A stretch of DNA of 47,200 bases from Sphingobacteriales bacterium (GCA_027491165.1 JAIXWS010000106.1:1-47200); one strand, 5' to 3'. Shown: positions 33,118 to 41,937, counted from the first letter of the stretch. A program made the numbers and translations. Notes: generated from the sequence alone by a model not told the origin.

Positions 33118-34281
33118 TTATCCACGTTCTTGTATGCGCATCCAGCGCTCCGGAATTTCATTTTCGCTAGCCTGTAAATAATCATTATAACTACAGGGTT
33201 CAAAATCTCCATTGGGCAATTGCATCCACCAACGATTGCTGCGCTTACTTTTCAAAAACAAGATGTCGTTTCCCGTAAATTGTAGATGATATTCTACGAA
33301 CTCATTTTTATCACTTAATGGCGCTTCGTTTTTACGCAAAAAATATCCATCAACAAAATACCAAATCATTTGCGCCGCCAGCATTGCCGTCATGTTGTCC
33401 TTGTCCTTTCGTTCATCAAAGCCATAGAGGCCAAAGGAAGTCAATTCACTACTCATGCCTGCATAGCGCGCCAGAAGACAAGACTCGTCGCCAGCAAGGC
33501 CATTAGGGCTACCCATTTTATTGATTGGTGCATCACTGTATTTAACCGCATTCAAATCGAAACTGAACAAATGGGTGTTGCGCAAAACGGGTTCCATATC
33601 TTCAATCTGTTCCTTCACCCTGCCCAGCCTGAAAAAGTCGAAACGAATTTTATCAAGCGTTTCAAGCATCAATGGATTAACAAAATAGCTTTGAAAGCCT
33701 ATGTGGCTATAGTGCCCAACAAAATTAGGGCTTCCTGTGAGCATCTCCATTAAAAAGCTGCGAGAAGTGGCGCTTTCTGTTTCGTCCAAATCCACCAACA
33801 TATCCACCACCGCTGCATTAATAATTTTTTCCGACGATTTAAAAACATGGTATTGCTCTAAAGTCAAATCGTGGCTGCCTCCTAACACAATGACAATTTT
33901 ACCCGCCAAGTGCAGCTCTTGTAATACCATTCGGAGCGCCGCTCGCGTATCGTCTAGTGTTGCCCCTTGCAGGATATTGCCCGCATCAAATATTTTGATG
34001 TTAGGGTGCCAGTTGTACAGCTTATACAATTGTTCGCGAATGGCATCGGGCGCATCGCTATAATGTTTGCCGCTATCCAGATCACCCCGCGTTTCACCAC
34101 AACCCACAAGTACAATATCGGCTGCCTCAAAATGAAAAGAATCTGCCGTGGCAAATTCTATTTGTGCCCCCCACTGCAATGACGCAAATAAACTTTGGTC
34201 AATGGTTTCGGCATAGTGAATAGGGGCAAAAAAAGATCGTAAATCTTGCATCATGCTACAAAAATAACTTTTTTGTTCCAA
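33118..34281 (-). CDS. Arginase/formimidoylglutamase-fold protein with altered metal site
   Basis: A 387-residue protein of the ureohydrolase fold. Of the six manganese ligands of arginase, four are kept: His137 (GGSHD), Asp160, Asp164 and Asp242. The His of the DAHxD motif is Leu162 (DMLVD), and the second Asp of SxDxDxxDP is Asn244 (SFDLNAV). A binuclear Mn site is therefore unlikely, and the usual hydrolase activity doubtful. Residues ~320-387 are an extra C-terminal domain (SNRWWMQLPNGDFEPCSY). The start is uncertain: Met1, Met10 or Met11 are possible, and a TATTTTTG box at 34259-34266 (minus strand) lies within the longer version. Related proteins are common in Bacteroidota, annotated as formimidoylglutamase. 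Confidence 0.8.
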   Translation of the reverse strand: MEQKSYFCSMMQDLRSFFAPIHYAETIDQSLFASLQWGAQIEFATADSFHFEAADIVLVGCGETRGDLDSGKHYSDAPDAIREQLYKLYNWHPNIKIFDAGNILQGATLDDTRAALRMVLQELHLAGKIVIVLGGSHDLTLEQYHVFKSSEKIINAAVVDMLVDLDETESATSRSFLMEMLTGSPNFVGHYSHIGFQSYFVNPLMLETLDKIRFDFFRLGRVKEQIEDMEPVLRNTHLFSFDLNAVKYSDAPINKMGSPNGLAGDESCLLARYAGMSSELTSFGLYGFDERKDKDNMTAMLAAQMIWYFVDGYFLRKNEAPLSDKNEFVEYHLQFTGNDILFLKSKRSNRWWMQLPNGDFEPCSYNDYLQASENEIPERWMRIQERG

Positions 34282-34432
34282 TGAATTTTGCCTTGTATGT
34301 AAAGCAAACCAGTACTGCCCTGAATGGCCCTCGATTGGATTAGAGCCCTACACCTACATATTTATGGCAGCCGCTTTCGACAAAGCGTTTCTGTCCTGAA
34401 TGCAAGTTCGAAAATGGGGTATCCTATTCTTC

Positions 34433-35653
34433 TTATCCTTCAATATAATCCAAATCCTTATGAAATGTGTCTTGGGTTTTAAGCGTCGAAAAAATGGCCA
34501 ATGCCATTACCGCTGTGCCAATTAGGCTTGCTGCACCCACAAAGCCCATGCCAGCTTCATTACTCAAATAGCTAAAAAGTGTGGACAATACAACTACCAT
34601 ACCGCGGACAAAATTGGGTGCAGAAGTAGTTACGGTTGCACGTATATTGGTGCCAAACTGTTCTGATGCCGAAGCCATAAAAACCGACCAATAACCATTA
34701 GGCAAGCCCGCAATAAGTAGCAGCCAGTAAAATGTAGTATTACTTACTCCTTGACTCAACATTAAAATACACAAGATGACAGATAGGCTAGACAATGCTA
34801 TAAGCAGTGCTTTTTTGCGCGATCGCAATTGCTGGCTAATAAAACCAGTAAGGAATGCACCGACTGAGGCGCCTATATAGTGATACATAACCGCCTTGCT
34901 GCCCAGTACGTCGCCAACTACACCAAGCGCATCGGCAAACTCGGTAGCTAGGGTTACCAAGATGCCAATGGTAAACCAAACAGGAATACCCACAAAAATA
35001 CAGCGCACATATTTTATAAAATTGGCACGAACACTCAAAAACTGAGCAAAGCTGCCACGCTTAACCTCGCTCGATTTTGCTTTATGAAACATGCCCGACT
35101 CGGCAACCGAAACCCGCAACAAGAGCAATAGCAAGCCCATTGCCCCGCCAACATAATAGGCAACCCGCCAATCAAATCGATCGGCAACCAAAAAACCCAC
35201 AACGGCTCCCGCAATACCAATGCCCGAGACAATGGTGGTGCCGATGCCCCTGTGTTCTTTTTTCATCACCTCGGCTATGAGTGTAATACCAATACCCAAC
35301 TCACCTGCTAAACCAAAGCCGGCAATAAATCGCAACACATAATATTGCTCTATATTGCTAATCATCCCATTAGCAATATTGGCCACAGAATACAAGAGAA
35401 TGGTTCCAAACAAAACCGATAGCCTGCCTTTTTTATCCCCCAAAATCCCCCAAACTATGCCGCCAATGAGCATTCCCAGCATTTGAAGATTCAACAAATA
35501 GATTCCTTTTTGAGTAAGCTCTGCACCCTGATAACCCAAAGCCTGCAAACTAGGCTGGCGTACAATGATAAATAAGATCAGATCATACACATCCACAAAA
35601 TAACCTAAGGCGGCAATCACAATCAACAATCGCACATTTTTGGCTTGATTCAT
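34433..35653 (-). CDS. Major facilitator superfamily transporter
   Basis: A 406-residue inner-membrane carrier with 12 predicted helices. MFS signatures are present: GGIVWGILGDKKGRLSVL (the A motif between helices 2 and 3) and RFIAGFGLAGELGIGITLIAEVM (helix 4-5). The layout is close to the metabolite:proton symporter/sugar-porter type, with helix 1 residue pattern DVYDL. Substrate is not evident. It is single, with a 151-base gap to the arginase-fold gene downstream, and is divergent from the rRNA methyltransferase gene. An imperfect minus-strand -7 box (TTACTTTG) lies at 35676-35683. Confidence 0.9.
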   Translation of the reverse strand: MNQAKNVRLLIVIAALGYFVDVYDLILFIIVRQPSLQALGYQGAELTQKGIYLLNLQMLGMLIGGIVWGILGDKKGRLSVLFGTILLYSVANIANGMISNIEQYYVLRFIAGFGLAGELGIGITLIAEVMKKEHRGIGTTIVSGIGIAGAVVGFLVADRFDWRVAYYVGGAMGLLLLLLRVSVAESGMFHKAKSSEVKRGSFAQFLSVRANFIKYVRCIFVGIPVWFTIGILVTLATEFADALGVVGDVLGSKAVMYHYIGASVGAFLTGFISQQLRSRKKALLIALSSLSVILCILMLSQGVSNTTFYWLLLIAGLPNGYWSVFMASASEQFGTNIRATVTTSAPNFVRGMVVVLSTLFSYLSNEAGMGFVGAASLIGTAVMALAIFSTLKTQDTFHKDLDYIEG

Positions 35654-35691
35654 AATTCTTAAATTCTAGAGAGAGCAAAGTAAAATTATTA

Positions 35692-35726
35692 TTTGAAAGT
35701 TGATTGCCTTTCCGCTTTTATCTTCG
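35692..35726 (+). promoter_or_regulatory. Promoter of the RsmB-like gene
   Basis: TATCTTCG (35719-35726) is a TAnnTTCG -7 box and TTTG (35692-35695) a -33 candidate, spaced 23 bases. Its position inside the 5' part of the open frame rules out the upstream TTG and supports the ATG at 35735. The leader is then very short. Confidence 0.5.
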
Positions 35727-35734
35727 CCAGGCAA

Positions 35735-36907
35735 ATGCAATATATCCACAAACATATCGACAGCTTATTAAGCACTTATAAAGGCGAAATGCCCCTGGCT
35801 AATTTTTTAAAATTCTATTTTAAAAAGCATCCTATCCTAGGCAGCAGAGACCGAAAAATCTTGTCGGAAATGGCCTATTGCTATTATCGTAGCGCAAAAG
35901 GCTTGTCGCCACTATCATTAAGCCTGAGCGAAAAAATCAATAGTGCCCTTTTATTGTCTGAAAGCAATCTGCCACAGGTTAAGCAGTTTTTACCCGAACA
36001 GATTCAATCCCTTTATGGCAAAAGCTTTGAGGAAAGCAGCAAGGCCTTACAAGAACAAGAAATCAAATTCGATTTTGACCGTTTATGTAGCAAGGAAATC
36101 GTTTTTTCGGAAGGAATAAATAAAGCGGATTGGCTGCGCTCAATGCTTAGCAGGCCCAAGCTTTTTCTTAAAGTTGTGCCCCAATATTATAACGAAGTAC
36201 TGCAGCTATTAAAAGAGGCTTTGTTGGTTTTTGAAACCTTTGATGAATGTGGCATTGCGTTGCCCAACGGCACTTCTGTTGAAAAAATATTGTCCCCCAA
36301 AATGTATCGTATTCAAGATGCGTCATCACAACAAACAGCAAAATTTTTTCAGGTAAAGAATAATGAGTCTTGTTGGGATTGTTGTAGCGGAGCAGGGGGC
36401 AAATCTTTATTGGTCAAAGACATTGCACCGAGATCACTACTTTCTGTGAGTGATGTGCGCAAAAGCATTTTAGAAAATCTTGCTGAGCGTTTTCGACTCT
36501 ATGGATATCCTATTCCCGAGCGCTTATTGCTTTCGGTTGCCGATGCGCAACAGACACTATCAATTTTGACTAATAGACGCTTCGACCATATTATCGCCGA
36601 TGTGCCCTGCTCTGGCTCAGGCACATGGGCTCGAACGCCGGAGCAATTGTATTATTTCGATGCCGCAACTTTATGCTCTTTTTCAAAAAGACAAAAAGAG
36701 ATTGCTCATAACGCCCTACGCTATTTGCGGCCCAATGGCGGCACCTTTACCTATATTACCTGTTCTGTTTTTGCTGAAGAAAATGAAGCGGTTGTTACAG
36801 ATATTTTAGAAAAAAACAGTGCTCTTAAATTAGTGCAACAAAAACTTATTAATGGATTGGCTTCTGCTGCAGATAGTATGTATGTAGCTGTATTCACTGC
36901 TGTATAA
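35735..36907 (+). CDS. RsmB-type rRNA (cytosine-5) methyltransferase
   Basis: A 390-residue RNA m5C methyltransferase of the RsmB/RsmF/NSUN family. SAM binding is at DCCSGAGGKS (~215-224). Motif IV is PCSGSG (291-296), with Cys292 releasing the product. The catalytic nucleophile is Cys343 in ITCSVFAEENE. The N-terminal ~130 residues replace the NusB-like domain of E. coli RsmB with a shorter helical region. It should modify 16S rRNA near C967, by family resemblance. Convergent with cspA, with a shared terminator. Confidence 0.9.
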   Translation: MQYIHKHIDSLLSTYKGEMPLANFLKFYFKKHPILGSRDRKILSEMAYCYYRSAKGLSPLSLSLSEKINSALLLSESNLPQVKQFLPEQIQSLYGKSFEESSKALQEQEIKFDFDRLCSKEIVFSEGINKADWLRSMLSRPKLFLKVVPQYYNEVLQLLKEALLVFETFDECGIALPNGTSVEKILSPKMYRIQDASSQQTAKFFQVKNNESCWDCCSGAGGKSLLVKDIAPRSLLSVSDVRKSILENLAERFRLYGYPIPERLLLSVADAQQTLSILTNRRFDHIIADVPCSGSGTWARTPEQLYYFDAATLCSFSKRQKEIAHNALRYLRPNGGTFTYITCSVFAEENEAVVTDILEKNSALKLVQQKLINGLASAADSMYVAVFTAV

Positions 36908-36933
36908 TACGGTGTCCTTAAAGGACTACAAAC

Positions 36934-36963
36934 AAAAAGCCTTCTACAGTGTAGAAGGCTTTT
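36934..36963. terminator. Bidirectional terminator between the RsmB-like gene and cspA
   Basis: A 13-bp stem (36935-36947 with 36951-36963, loop AGT) with A run on the left and T run on the right. A smaller hairpin (GTCCTT...AAGGAC, 36914-36926) precedes it. Confidence 0.87.
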
Positions 36964-36988
36964 CTTTCTTAAAGTTCTTAAGATGGGA

Positions 36989-37183
36989 TTAGTTGGCGAT
37001 TCTTACATCTACCGCATTTAAACCCTTTTTGCCATCTTGTACTTCATATGTTACTACATCGTTTTCACGAATTTTGTCGATAAGACCCGTAGCGTGTACA
37101 AAAATGTCTTGTGTGCCATCGTTAGGCGTAATGAAGCCAAAGCCTTTGGTTTCATTGAAAAATTTTACTTTACCTTGTTGCAT
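36989..37183 (-). CDS. Cold-shock domain protein (CspA family)
   Basis: A 64-residue single cold-shock domain that binds single-stranded RNA/DNA as a chaperone. RNP1 (KGFGFI) and RNP2 (DIFVHAT) are intact, flanked by the conserved GKVKFFNETKG and DGKKGLNAVDV. The ATG at 37183 is right: a full promoter at 37209-37239 lies inside the longer open frame. The transcript leader is about 20 bases, unlike the long thermosensing leader of E. coli cspA. Confidence 0.96.
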   Translation of the reverse strand: MQQGKVKFFNETKGFGFITPNDGTQDIFVHATGLIDKIRENDVVTYEVQDGKKGLNAVDVRIAN

Positions 37184-37201
37184 TGTGTTTGAGAATAAAT
37201 A

Positions 37202-37239
37202 TACCTTACGAAGGTAATGTATCTTATTTATTATCCAAA
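37202..37239 (-). promoter_or_regulatory. cspA promoter with overlapping inverted repeat
   Basis: On the minus strand, TTTG (37236-37239) is followed after 19 bases by TACCTTCG (37209-37216), the best-spaced promoter in the window. The -7 box is part of a perfect inverted repeat TACCTT-ACG-AAGGTA (37202-37216, plus-strand reading), which could be an operator or fold in the early transcript. Confidence 0.75.
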
Positions 37240-37280
37240 ATAATTTCAATGTTTTTTTAAGTGCCTTTTATCAATAAAAA

Positions 37281-37310
37281 CAGCCCATTTTCTGGATTGA
37301 AAATGGGCTG
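37281..37310 (-). terminator. Terminator of the T9SS GEVED gene
   Basis: A perfect 12-bp stem (37281-37292 with 37299-37310, loop TGGATT) followed on the minus strand by TTTTTATTG. It lies 26 bases after the stop of the gene at 37336. Confidence 0.88.
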
Positions 37311-37335
37311 TACTTTTTACAATTTAATATCAAGC

Positions 37336-39993
37336 TTAACGAACAATCAGTTTGTTTACTTGTTTTTGTCCATCTGCAACAAGCGTTATGAAATAAACGC
37401 CTGCTGGTTGCGCTCCTAAATTAATGTTCTTATTAAACGCACTGCTGATATTGGTGTATTGTTCAGCATACACTTGTTGACCAGTGATATTGGTAACCAC
37501 CACTTTTGCGTCATTAATTGTTTTGGTTGCGCTAAAAGAAATCGTGAATTGACCACTTGTTGGGTTAGGATAAATTTGAAGATTATCAACATTTGTTATT
37601 TCTCCAATACTTGTTCCTCTTCTGCGGAAAATCACCAAGAAGTCTTCGATTTCACCCGATACAAATTCATCACATCCGATATCATTAGGATTTCCTGGGC
37701 CTAAATCGTTATTCAATACCACACGCATACCCGTTTCAACATTAGGGATAACCGCTACCGGAATGGTAATGGTGTCATGCGGATAAAAATCGGTTGCAGT
37801 TGATACTGTTGACCAAACCATTTCTGACGCACCATCATATTTAAGGTTATGGTTGAAATCCATATACACAGATATCTTGGCGTCTGCATGGCTGTTTCCT
37901 TTTAAGGTATGGTATACAGCAATGTTGTATTTGTCTTGGGCATACAATTCGATTGCTGGCAAATCCGTATAGTCGGTACGTTGACGGATTGACTTAGGAT
38001 TTTTAAGGTGGGGACCACCAACATTAGCAATAAAAGATCCCAAAACAACCGTAGAAATGTCAGAAGAGTCTAATACCGTTCCGCCGTTAGCCAAGCTGTA
38101 GCAATAACATTTGTAGGGCTGTTTCAATTTGATAAACACCTTGTTAGAAAAAATAGTGTCTTGGGTGTTTTCACAAACAATGCGCAATCTGTAATAGGTA
38201 GACTGACGAACAACAGGCTGAATGGTGTCTTTAAATTTAGATGCTGGAACATTTGCCCAAATCACATTGTCTAATGAGTATTCCCACTCCCAATGCATTC
38301 TAGACATATTTTTAGCGTGTGCGGTGTCCCAAATGGTTACTGTGTAACCATCACATATAGACGTATCCGAAATGTAAGCCGTGCCTGCAGAAAGCGGTCC
38401 AGGGCATCTTGGATTGCTGATGATTAACAAATAGTCTTCTGTTTCGCCATCAGGATAACCATTACAAGGCAAAACATCTGCTGCTGTTGCAGCCCCTTTC
38501 TTCATAATGACACGCATACCCACAGTATCCAATTTGGCAGTTGTGGGTACCGTAAAGCTCGTTATAAAATCTGCCTTTGTACCACTGACTACTTGAAAAC
38601 CGGCTAGTTCTGTTGATGGATTATAAACGCCATCGGCATTATAATCAATATACAAGGCAACGCCTGAGGTGGCAAAGGAGAAGGTGTCTCGCGTAACGCC
38701 CATTACAGAAAATTTATAGGTGGTGTCTCTATTGACCTCTTTTATAGGCCTCATGCCTGTAAATAAAGTATAGGGGCGATAAACGCCTTTGTTCAAGAAG
38801 GCAGGTGTGCCAGTGCCGGTATTAATTAAGGTGTCATTACCTGCAGCAATTAATTTGAAGCTGCCAATATTTACCGTTAGGGCATCATTTGTAGCGGCAG
38901 AATAACAGTAACAGTTATAGGACTGTGTAATTAGGGTAACGCGTTTAGGCGCTGTAGTGTCATACATGTTTGATTTACTACAATAAACGATCATTCTGAA
39001 AAAACTATCGTTATAAATACCCGTACCAATTAATTGAGTGGGAGAAATAGCACCCGTAATATCGGCCCAAGGACCTGTAGCGCTAGGCGCTGCTTGCCAT
39101 TGATAACTAACGCCAAATGTTGAGAAAGGATTTGGTGTGGCTCCTGAGGCTTTTAACACGAATGGCGAACCAGGGCAAACGCTATCTGGCTGACTAACAA
39201 CGCCTGCAGTAGGCTTTCCGCAACACTCTTGATAAAATTGGTAAACGTCTTCGTCTTTCGGACGAGAAGTAACCGCTGGACCATAAGCGCCCGATTTGTT
39301 AAGGACTGGTGCAGAGGGAACTGTGCTCGCGTTGATGATAGAATAATCATATCCCGGAGTACAGGGCCAAGTAACAATGCCGGTTGGCGCTGTTACACCC
39401 AAGCCAATCATGTATGGCGTCGAACCCGCAGCAACTGTTGATGTGCCATTTTTGTAGCAATACTCAATAATATCGCTTCCTTCGTAAAGTTTTACTTGAA
39501 CAGTCATTTTTTGAGAGCCAAAGGTTAATGAATCCCAACTCCAGTCTTTCCATTCCATGGTGAAAACCTTAAGGCCCGTTGACAACAATTCTGTATAATA
39601 GGTTGCCGTTCCGCCTGTTCCATTCATCGTTCTGCCATAAAAGGGCCATAATCCGGGGAATATGGGATAGCCTGCTGCAGGGTCATTCCTGCATCCCGGC
39701 ACCGCAGCGCCAAACTTTATCCAACCTGCTGATGATACCTGTACTGTAGTGTAAGAAGATTTGAATCCGCAAGCGCCATATTTAAACGTGAAACCTAGCG
39801 GAATACCTGTCTTGTTACCACAAGAAGACTCAATATCGGTAACCCTTGTTCCGTCTGACAAAAACTCAAATGGTCTACTAAAAACGTTCAAATTTAGCCC
39901 ACAAGCAAGCCTGTCTTGGGCGGATGCATTTAGCGTAAAGAGCAAGGAAAGCAATAGGGTCGTTGCTTTGAAAAAGGTAAATATTTTTTTCAT
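37336..39993 (-). CDS. Large T9SS-secreted protein with two GEVED domains
   Basis: An 885-residue exported protein. Signal peptide 1-26 ends in NASAQ. Residues ~30-250 form a beta-rich N-terminal domain with several cysteines (possible disulfides) and a GWIKFG core. Two GEVED-type domains follow, each ending in the signature acidic turn (GETEDYLLI, then GEIEDFLVI) and each containing YxDxNxDGxY-like calcium-type loops (YIDYNADGVY, YMDFNHNLKY). Residues 804-885 are a type A T9SS sorting domain (IYPNPTSG ... NKLIVR). It should be on the surface or released. Binding target unknown. Transcribed alone. Confidence 0.9.
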   Translation of the reverse strand: MKKIFTFFKATTLLLSLLFTLNASAQDRLACGLNLNVFSRPFEFLSDGTRVTDIESSCGNKTGIPLGFTFKYGACGFKSSYTTVQVSSAGWIKFGAAVPGCRNDPAAGYPIFPGLWPFYGRTMNGTGGTATYYTELLSTGLKVFTMEWKDWSWDSLTFGSQKMTVQVKLYEGSDIIEYCYKNGTSTVAAGSTPYMIGLGVTAPTGIVTWPCTPGYDYSIINASTVPSAPVLNKSGAYGPAVTSRPKDEDVYQFYQECCGKPTAGVVSQPDSVCPGSPFVLKASGATPNPFSTFGVSYQWQAAPSATGPWADITGAISPTQLIGTGIYNDSFFRMIVYCSKSNMYDTTAPKRVTLITQSYNCYCYSAATNDALTVNIGSFKLIAAGNDTLINTGTGTPAFLNKGVYRPYTLFTGMRPIKEVNRDTTYKFSVMGVTRDTFSFATSGVALYIDYNADGVYNPSTELAGFQVVSGTKADFITSFTVPTTAKLDTVGMRVIMKKGAATAADVLPCNGYPDGETEDYLLIISNPRCPGPLSAGTAYISDTSICDGYTVTIWDTAHAKNMSRMHWEWEYSLDNVIWANVPASKFKDTIQPVVRQSTYYRLRIVCENTQDTIFSNKVFIKLKQPYKCYCYSLANGGTVLDSSDISTVVLGSFIANVGGPHLKNPKSIRQRTDYTDLPAIELYAQDKYNIAVYHTLKGNSHADAKISVYMDFNHNLKYDGASEMVWSTVSTATDFYPHDTITIPVAVIPNVETGMRVVLNNDLGPGNPNDIGCDEFVSGEIEDFLVIFRRRGTSIGEITNVDNLQIYPNPTSGQFTISFSATKTINDAKVVVTNITGQQVYAEQYTNISSAFNKNINLGAQPAGVYFITLVADGQKQVNKLIVR

Positions 39994-40172
39994 AACAATC
40001 AGGTTTTGATTGAATAAATAGCGCTTACTCTAGGATAGGATTTTCAGCATTCTCCTGTGTTTTTTGCTGTTATCTGTTATCGTTTTCATAAAACAGAGGG
40101 CACAACGAAGCAGCAAGATAAAATTATTATTTGAAAAAACAAATTATTGTTTCCACAGAGTCGGGAAAAACA

Positions 40173-40198
40173 AAGGGCTTGGAAACAGCCAAGCCCTT
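40173..40198 (-). terminator. Terminator of the coiled-coil gene
   Basis: A 10-bp stem (40173-40182 with 40189-40198, loop AAACAG) followed on the minus strand by TTTGTTTTTC. It lies 21 bases after the stop of the gene at 40220. Confidence 0.85.
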
Positions 40199-40219
40199 AG
40201 ATTATTATTCACTTTAAAA

Positions 40220-41164
40220 TCATTGTAATTGTACGCCACCCGAGCCAATTTTGTAGCCCCCGTTGTAAAAACTGATGGTATAGTCGCCTTTGGTGTAGCC
40301 ATTGTCTTGTCTCCAATCAACGCTTACATTGGTCATCTTTTCCCCCTTTTCTAAGTTTACTCTTTTGACAACAGTGTAATTGATCGCGCCGCCATCTGCA
40401 CCCGAAGTGACGCCTGAGCCATAAGCCGCGTTGCTCAAAAGCTTGCCTCCGGGGCCCTCTATAACCACAAACACTTCATTAAGACCGCTTTCAACAATTC
40501 TGTTTTCATCAATATCAAATACAACCCTTAAAATATCCACTTTTTTAGCTCTTGATGTTTCCACTTCTTTTTCGCCATTGCGCTTTTGGTTAATAGGCTC
40601 CATCTTAATGTTAGAAATGTGCAGCACCGAGCCTAGCTTTTTCAATTGGGCCGCTTCTGTGCTTATGACCTCATTTTCTTTACTAAGCTCTGTGTTTTCG
40701 CTAGTAAGGGTGGAATTTGCTGTTTCCAATTCTGCAATGCGCTCTTCGTATGTTTTTACTTTGCCACGCAAAGAGCCAATAAGCGATTGGGCCTTTTTTA
40801 AATCGGCAATCGTTGCATTCTTTTTGCCTAAAAGCGATTTGATTTGCGATTTCAATTTACCCAACTCCCCGTCTTTGTCCTTTACCAATTGGTCCAGCTC
40901 GGCGTTTTTGCCCGTGAGGTCGTCTAGCCTAGCCAATGCCGCATCGTATTGGTTTTGTAGGGTGTCTTTGGCGGCATTGATGTCTGTGTTTTCAGAAATC
41001 AGAAAATTATTTTGCTCTGATACTTTATTTTTACCTACAAACAAATACACGTTGCCCAACATTGATAGTGCTAACAAGCCTATAAGTATGTTGTTATAGC
41101 TTTTGGGCGCTGCTGGTTTTGGGGCAATACTGCCGTTGCTCGGCAAGCTTGTATCTTGGTCCAT
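40220..41164 (-). CDS. Single-pass membrane protein with long coiled coil, unknown function
   Basis: A 314-residue protein. Residues 1-23 are polar (cytoplasmic side predicted) and a membrane helix spans ~24-44. Residues ~48-175 are a continuous coiled coil rich in heptad Leu/Ile. A globular C-terminal domain (~185-314) has strands such as LRVVFDIDENRIV, EVFVVIEGPGG and DYTISFYNGGYKIGSGGVQL. That domain has a beta-sandwich look and should lie in the periplasm. I do not recognise the family beyond resemblance to unnamed Bacteroidota proteins. It is divergent from the exonuclease gene with 47 bases between. Confidence 0.72.
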   Translation of the reverse strand: MDQDTSLPSNGSIAPKPAAPKSYNNILIGLLALSMLGNVYLFVGKNKVSEQNNFLISENTDINAAKDTLQNQYDAALARLDDLTGKNAELDQLVKDKDGELGKLKSQIKSLLGKKNATIADLKKAQSLIGSLRGKVKTYEERIAELETANSTLTSENTELSKENEVISTEAAQLKKLGSVLHISNIKMEPINQKRNGEKEVETSRAKKVDILRVVFDIDENRIVESGLNEVFVVIEGPGGKLLSNAAYGSGVTSGADGGAINYTVVKRVNLEKGEKMTNVSVDWRQDNGYTKGDYTISFYNGGYKIGSGGVQLQ

Positions 41165-41192
41165 AATATTAGTTTTTTAAAACCTGTTTTTG

Positions 41193-41200
41193 CAAATGTA
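41193..41200 (-). promoter_or_regulatory. Promoter -7 box of the coiled-coil gene
   Basis: The minus strand reads TACATTTG followed by CA, an exact TAnnTTTG match, 29 bases upstream of the ATG at 41164. A CAAA at 41216-41219 (TTTG on the minus strand) is spaced 15 bases, a little short. Confidence 0.62.
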
Positions 41201-41211
41201 AAATTCATTCT

Positions 41212-41937
41212 ATGACAAACGAACATTTAAAACGCATCCTCTTTATCGACATTGAAACGGCTTCTGTTACACAGCGCTGGGAGGAGCTGAATGAAAACAT
41301 GCAACACTTGTGGGTGAAAAAGGCTAAAACAATTCGAAACGTCAGCGAAGAAGATGCTTTGCCATCAAGGCTTTTCGAAGAAAAAGCGGGAATTTTTTCA
41401 GAGTTTTCAAGGGTGGTTTGCATCAGCATTGGCAGCCTTGTTTTGCACGAAAACGAGTGGGTTTTTAGGCTAAAATCAATCGTAGATCAAGACGAGAAAA
41501 TATTGTTAAATAACTTTTTGAGCATCCTCTCTCGATTCGAAGCCTCCCATAAAGAAATGAAATTTTGCGGCCACAACATCAAAGAATTTGATTTGCCTTT
41601 CCTTTGCCGCAGGGTGGTTATTAATGGCATTGCGTTACCCGGCCCTTTGCAATTAAACAACAAAAAACCTTGGGAAGTGCCTCACTTGGACACTTTAGAG
41701 CTTTGGAAATTTGGAGATTATAAAAACTACACCTCTTTGGCTCTGTTGGCAGAAGTATTGGGCCTACCTTCGCCCAAAAGCGATATTGATGGTAGCATGG
41801 TGGCTAAGGTGTATTGGGTAGATAAAGATCTAGAACGAATCGCACAATACTGTATGCAAGACGTGCTCACCACAGCCAAAGTATATTTGCATTTGACGGG
41901 TCAAAACAATATTGAAATTGTGCCTGCATACTTGTAA
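41212..41937 (+). CDS. DEDDy 3'-5' exonuclease (PolB-exonuclease-like)
   Basis: A 241-residue RNase H-fold nuclease. The four acidic residues of the DEDDy class are visible: Asp13 and Glu15 (FIDIET), Asp127 (GHNIKEFDLPFL) and Asp217, with the catalytic Tyr213 (YCMQDV). The pattern matches the PolB-type exonuclease family without a polymerase domain. It may act in DNA repair or RNA trimming. It lies 19 bases before holA, probably co-transcribed, linking it to DNA replication or repair. Confidence 0.9.
   Translation: MTNEHLKRILFIDIETASVTQRWEELNENMQHLWVKKAKTIRNVSEEDALPSRLFEEKAGIFSEFSRVVCISIGSLVLHENEWVFRLKSIVDQDEKILLNNFLSILSRFEASHKEMKFCGHNIKEFDLPFLCRRVVINGIALPGPLQLNNKKPWEVPHLDTLELWKFGDYKNYTSLALLAEVLGLPSPKSDIDGSMVAKVYWVDKDLERIAQYCMQDVLTTAKVYLHLTGQNNIEIVPAYL

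Noticed and set aside
34341-34440. A short frame with a CPEC pair suggesting a zinc ribbon between the arginase-fold and MFS genes
   Set aside because: Only about 30 codons after a stop, no start codon and no second Cys pair in the same frame.
40431-41099. 222-codon plus-strand frame opposite the coiled-coil gene
   Set aside because: Ser/Leu/Phe-rich mirror of a Lys/Glu-rich coiled coil; no start signals or domain.
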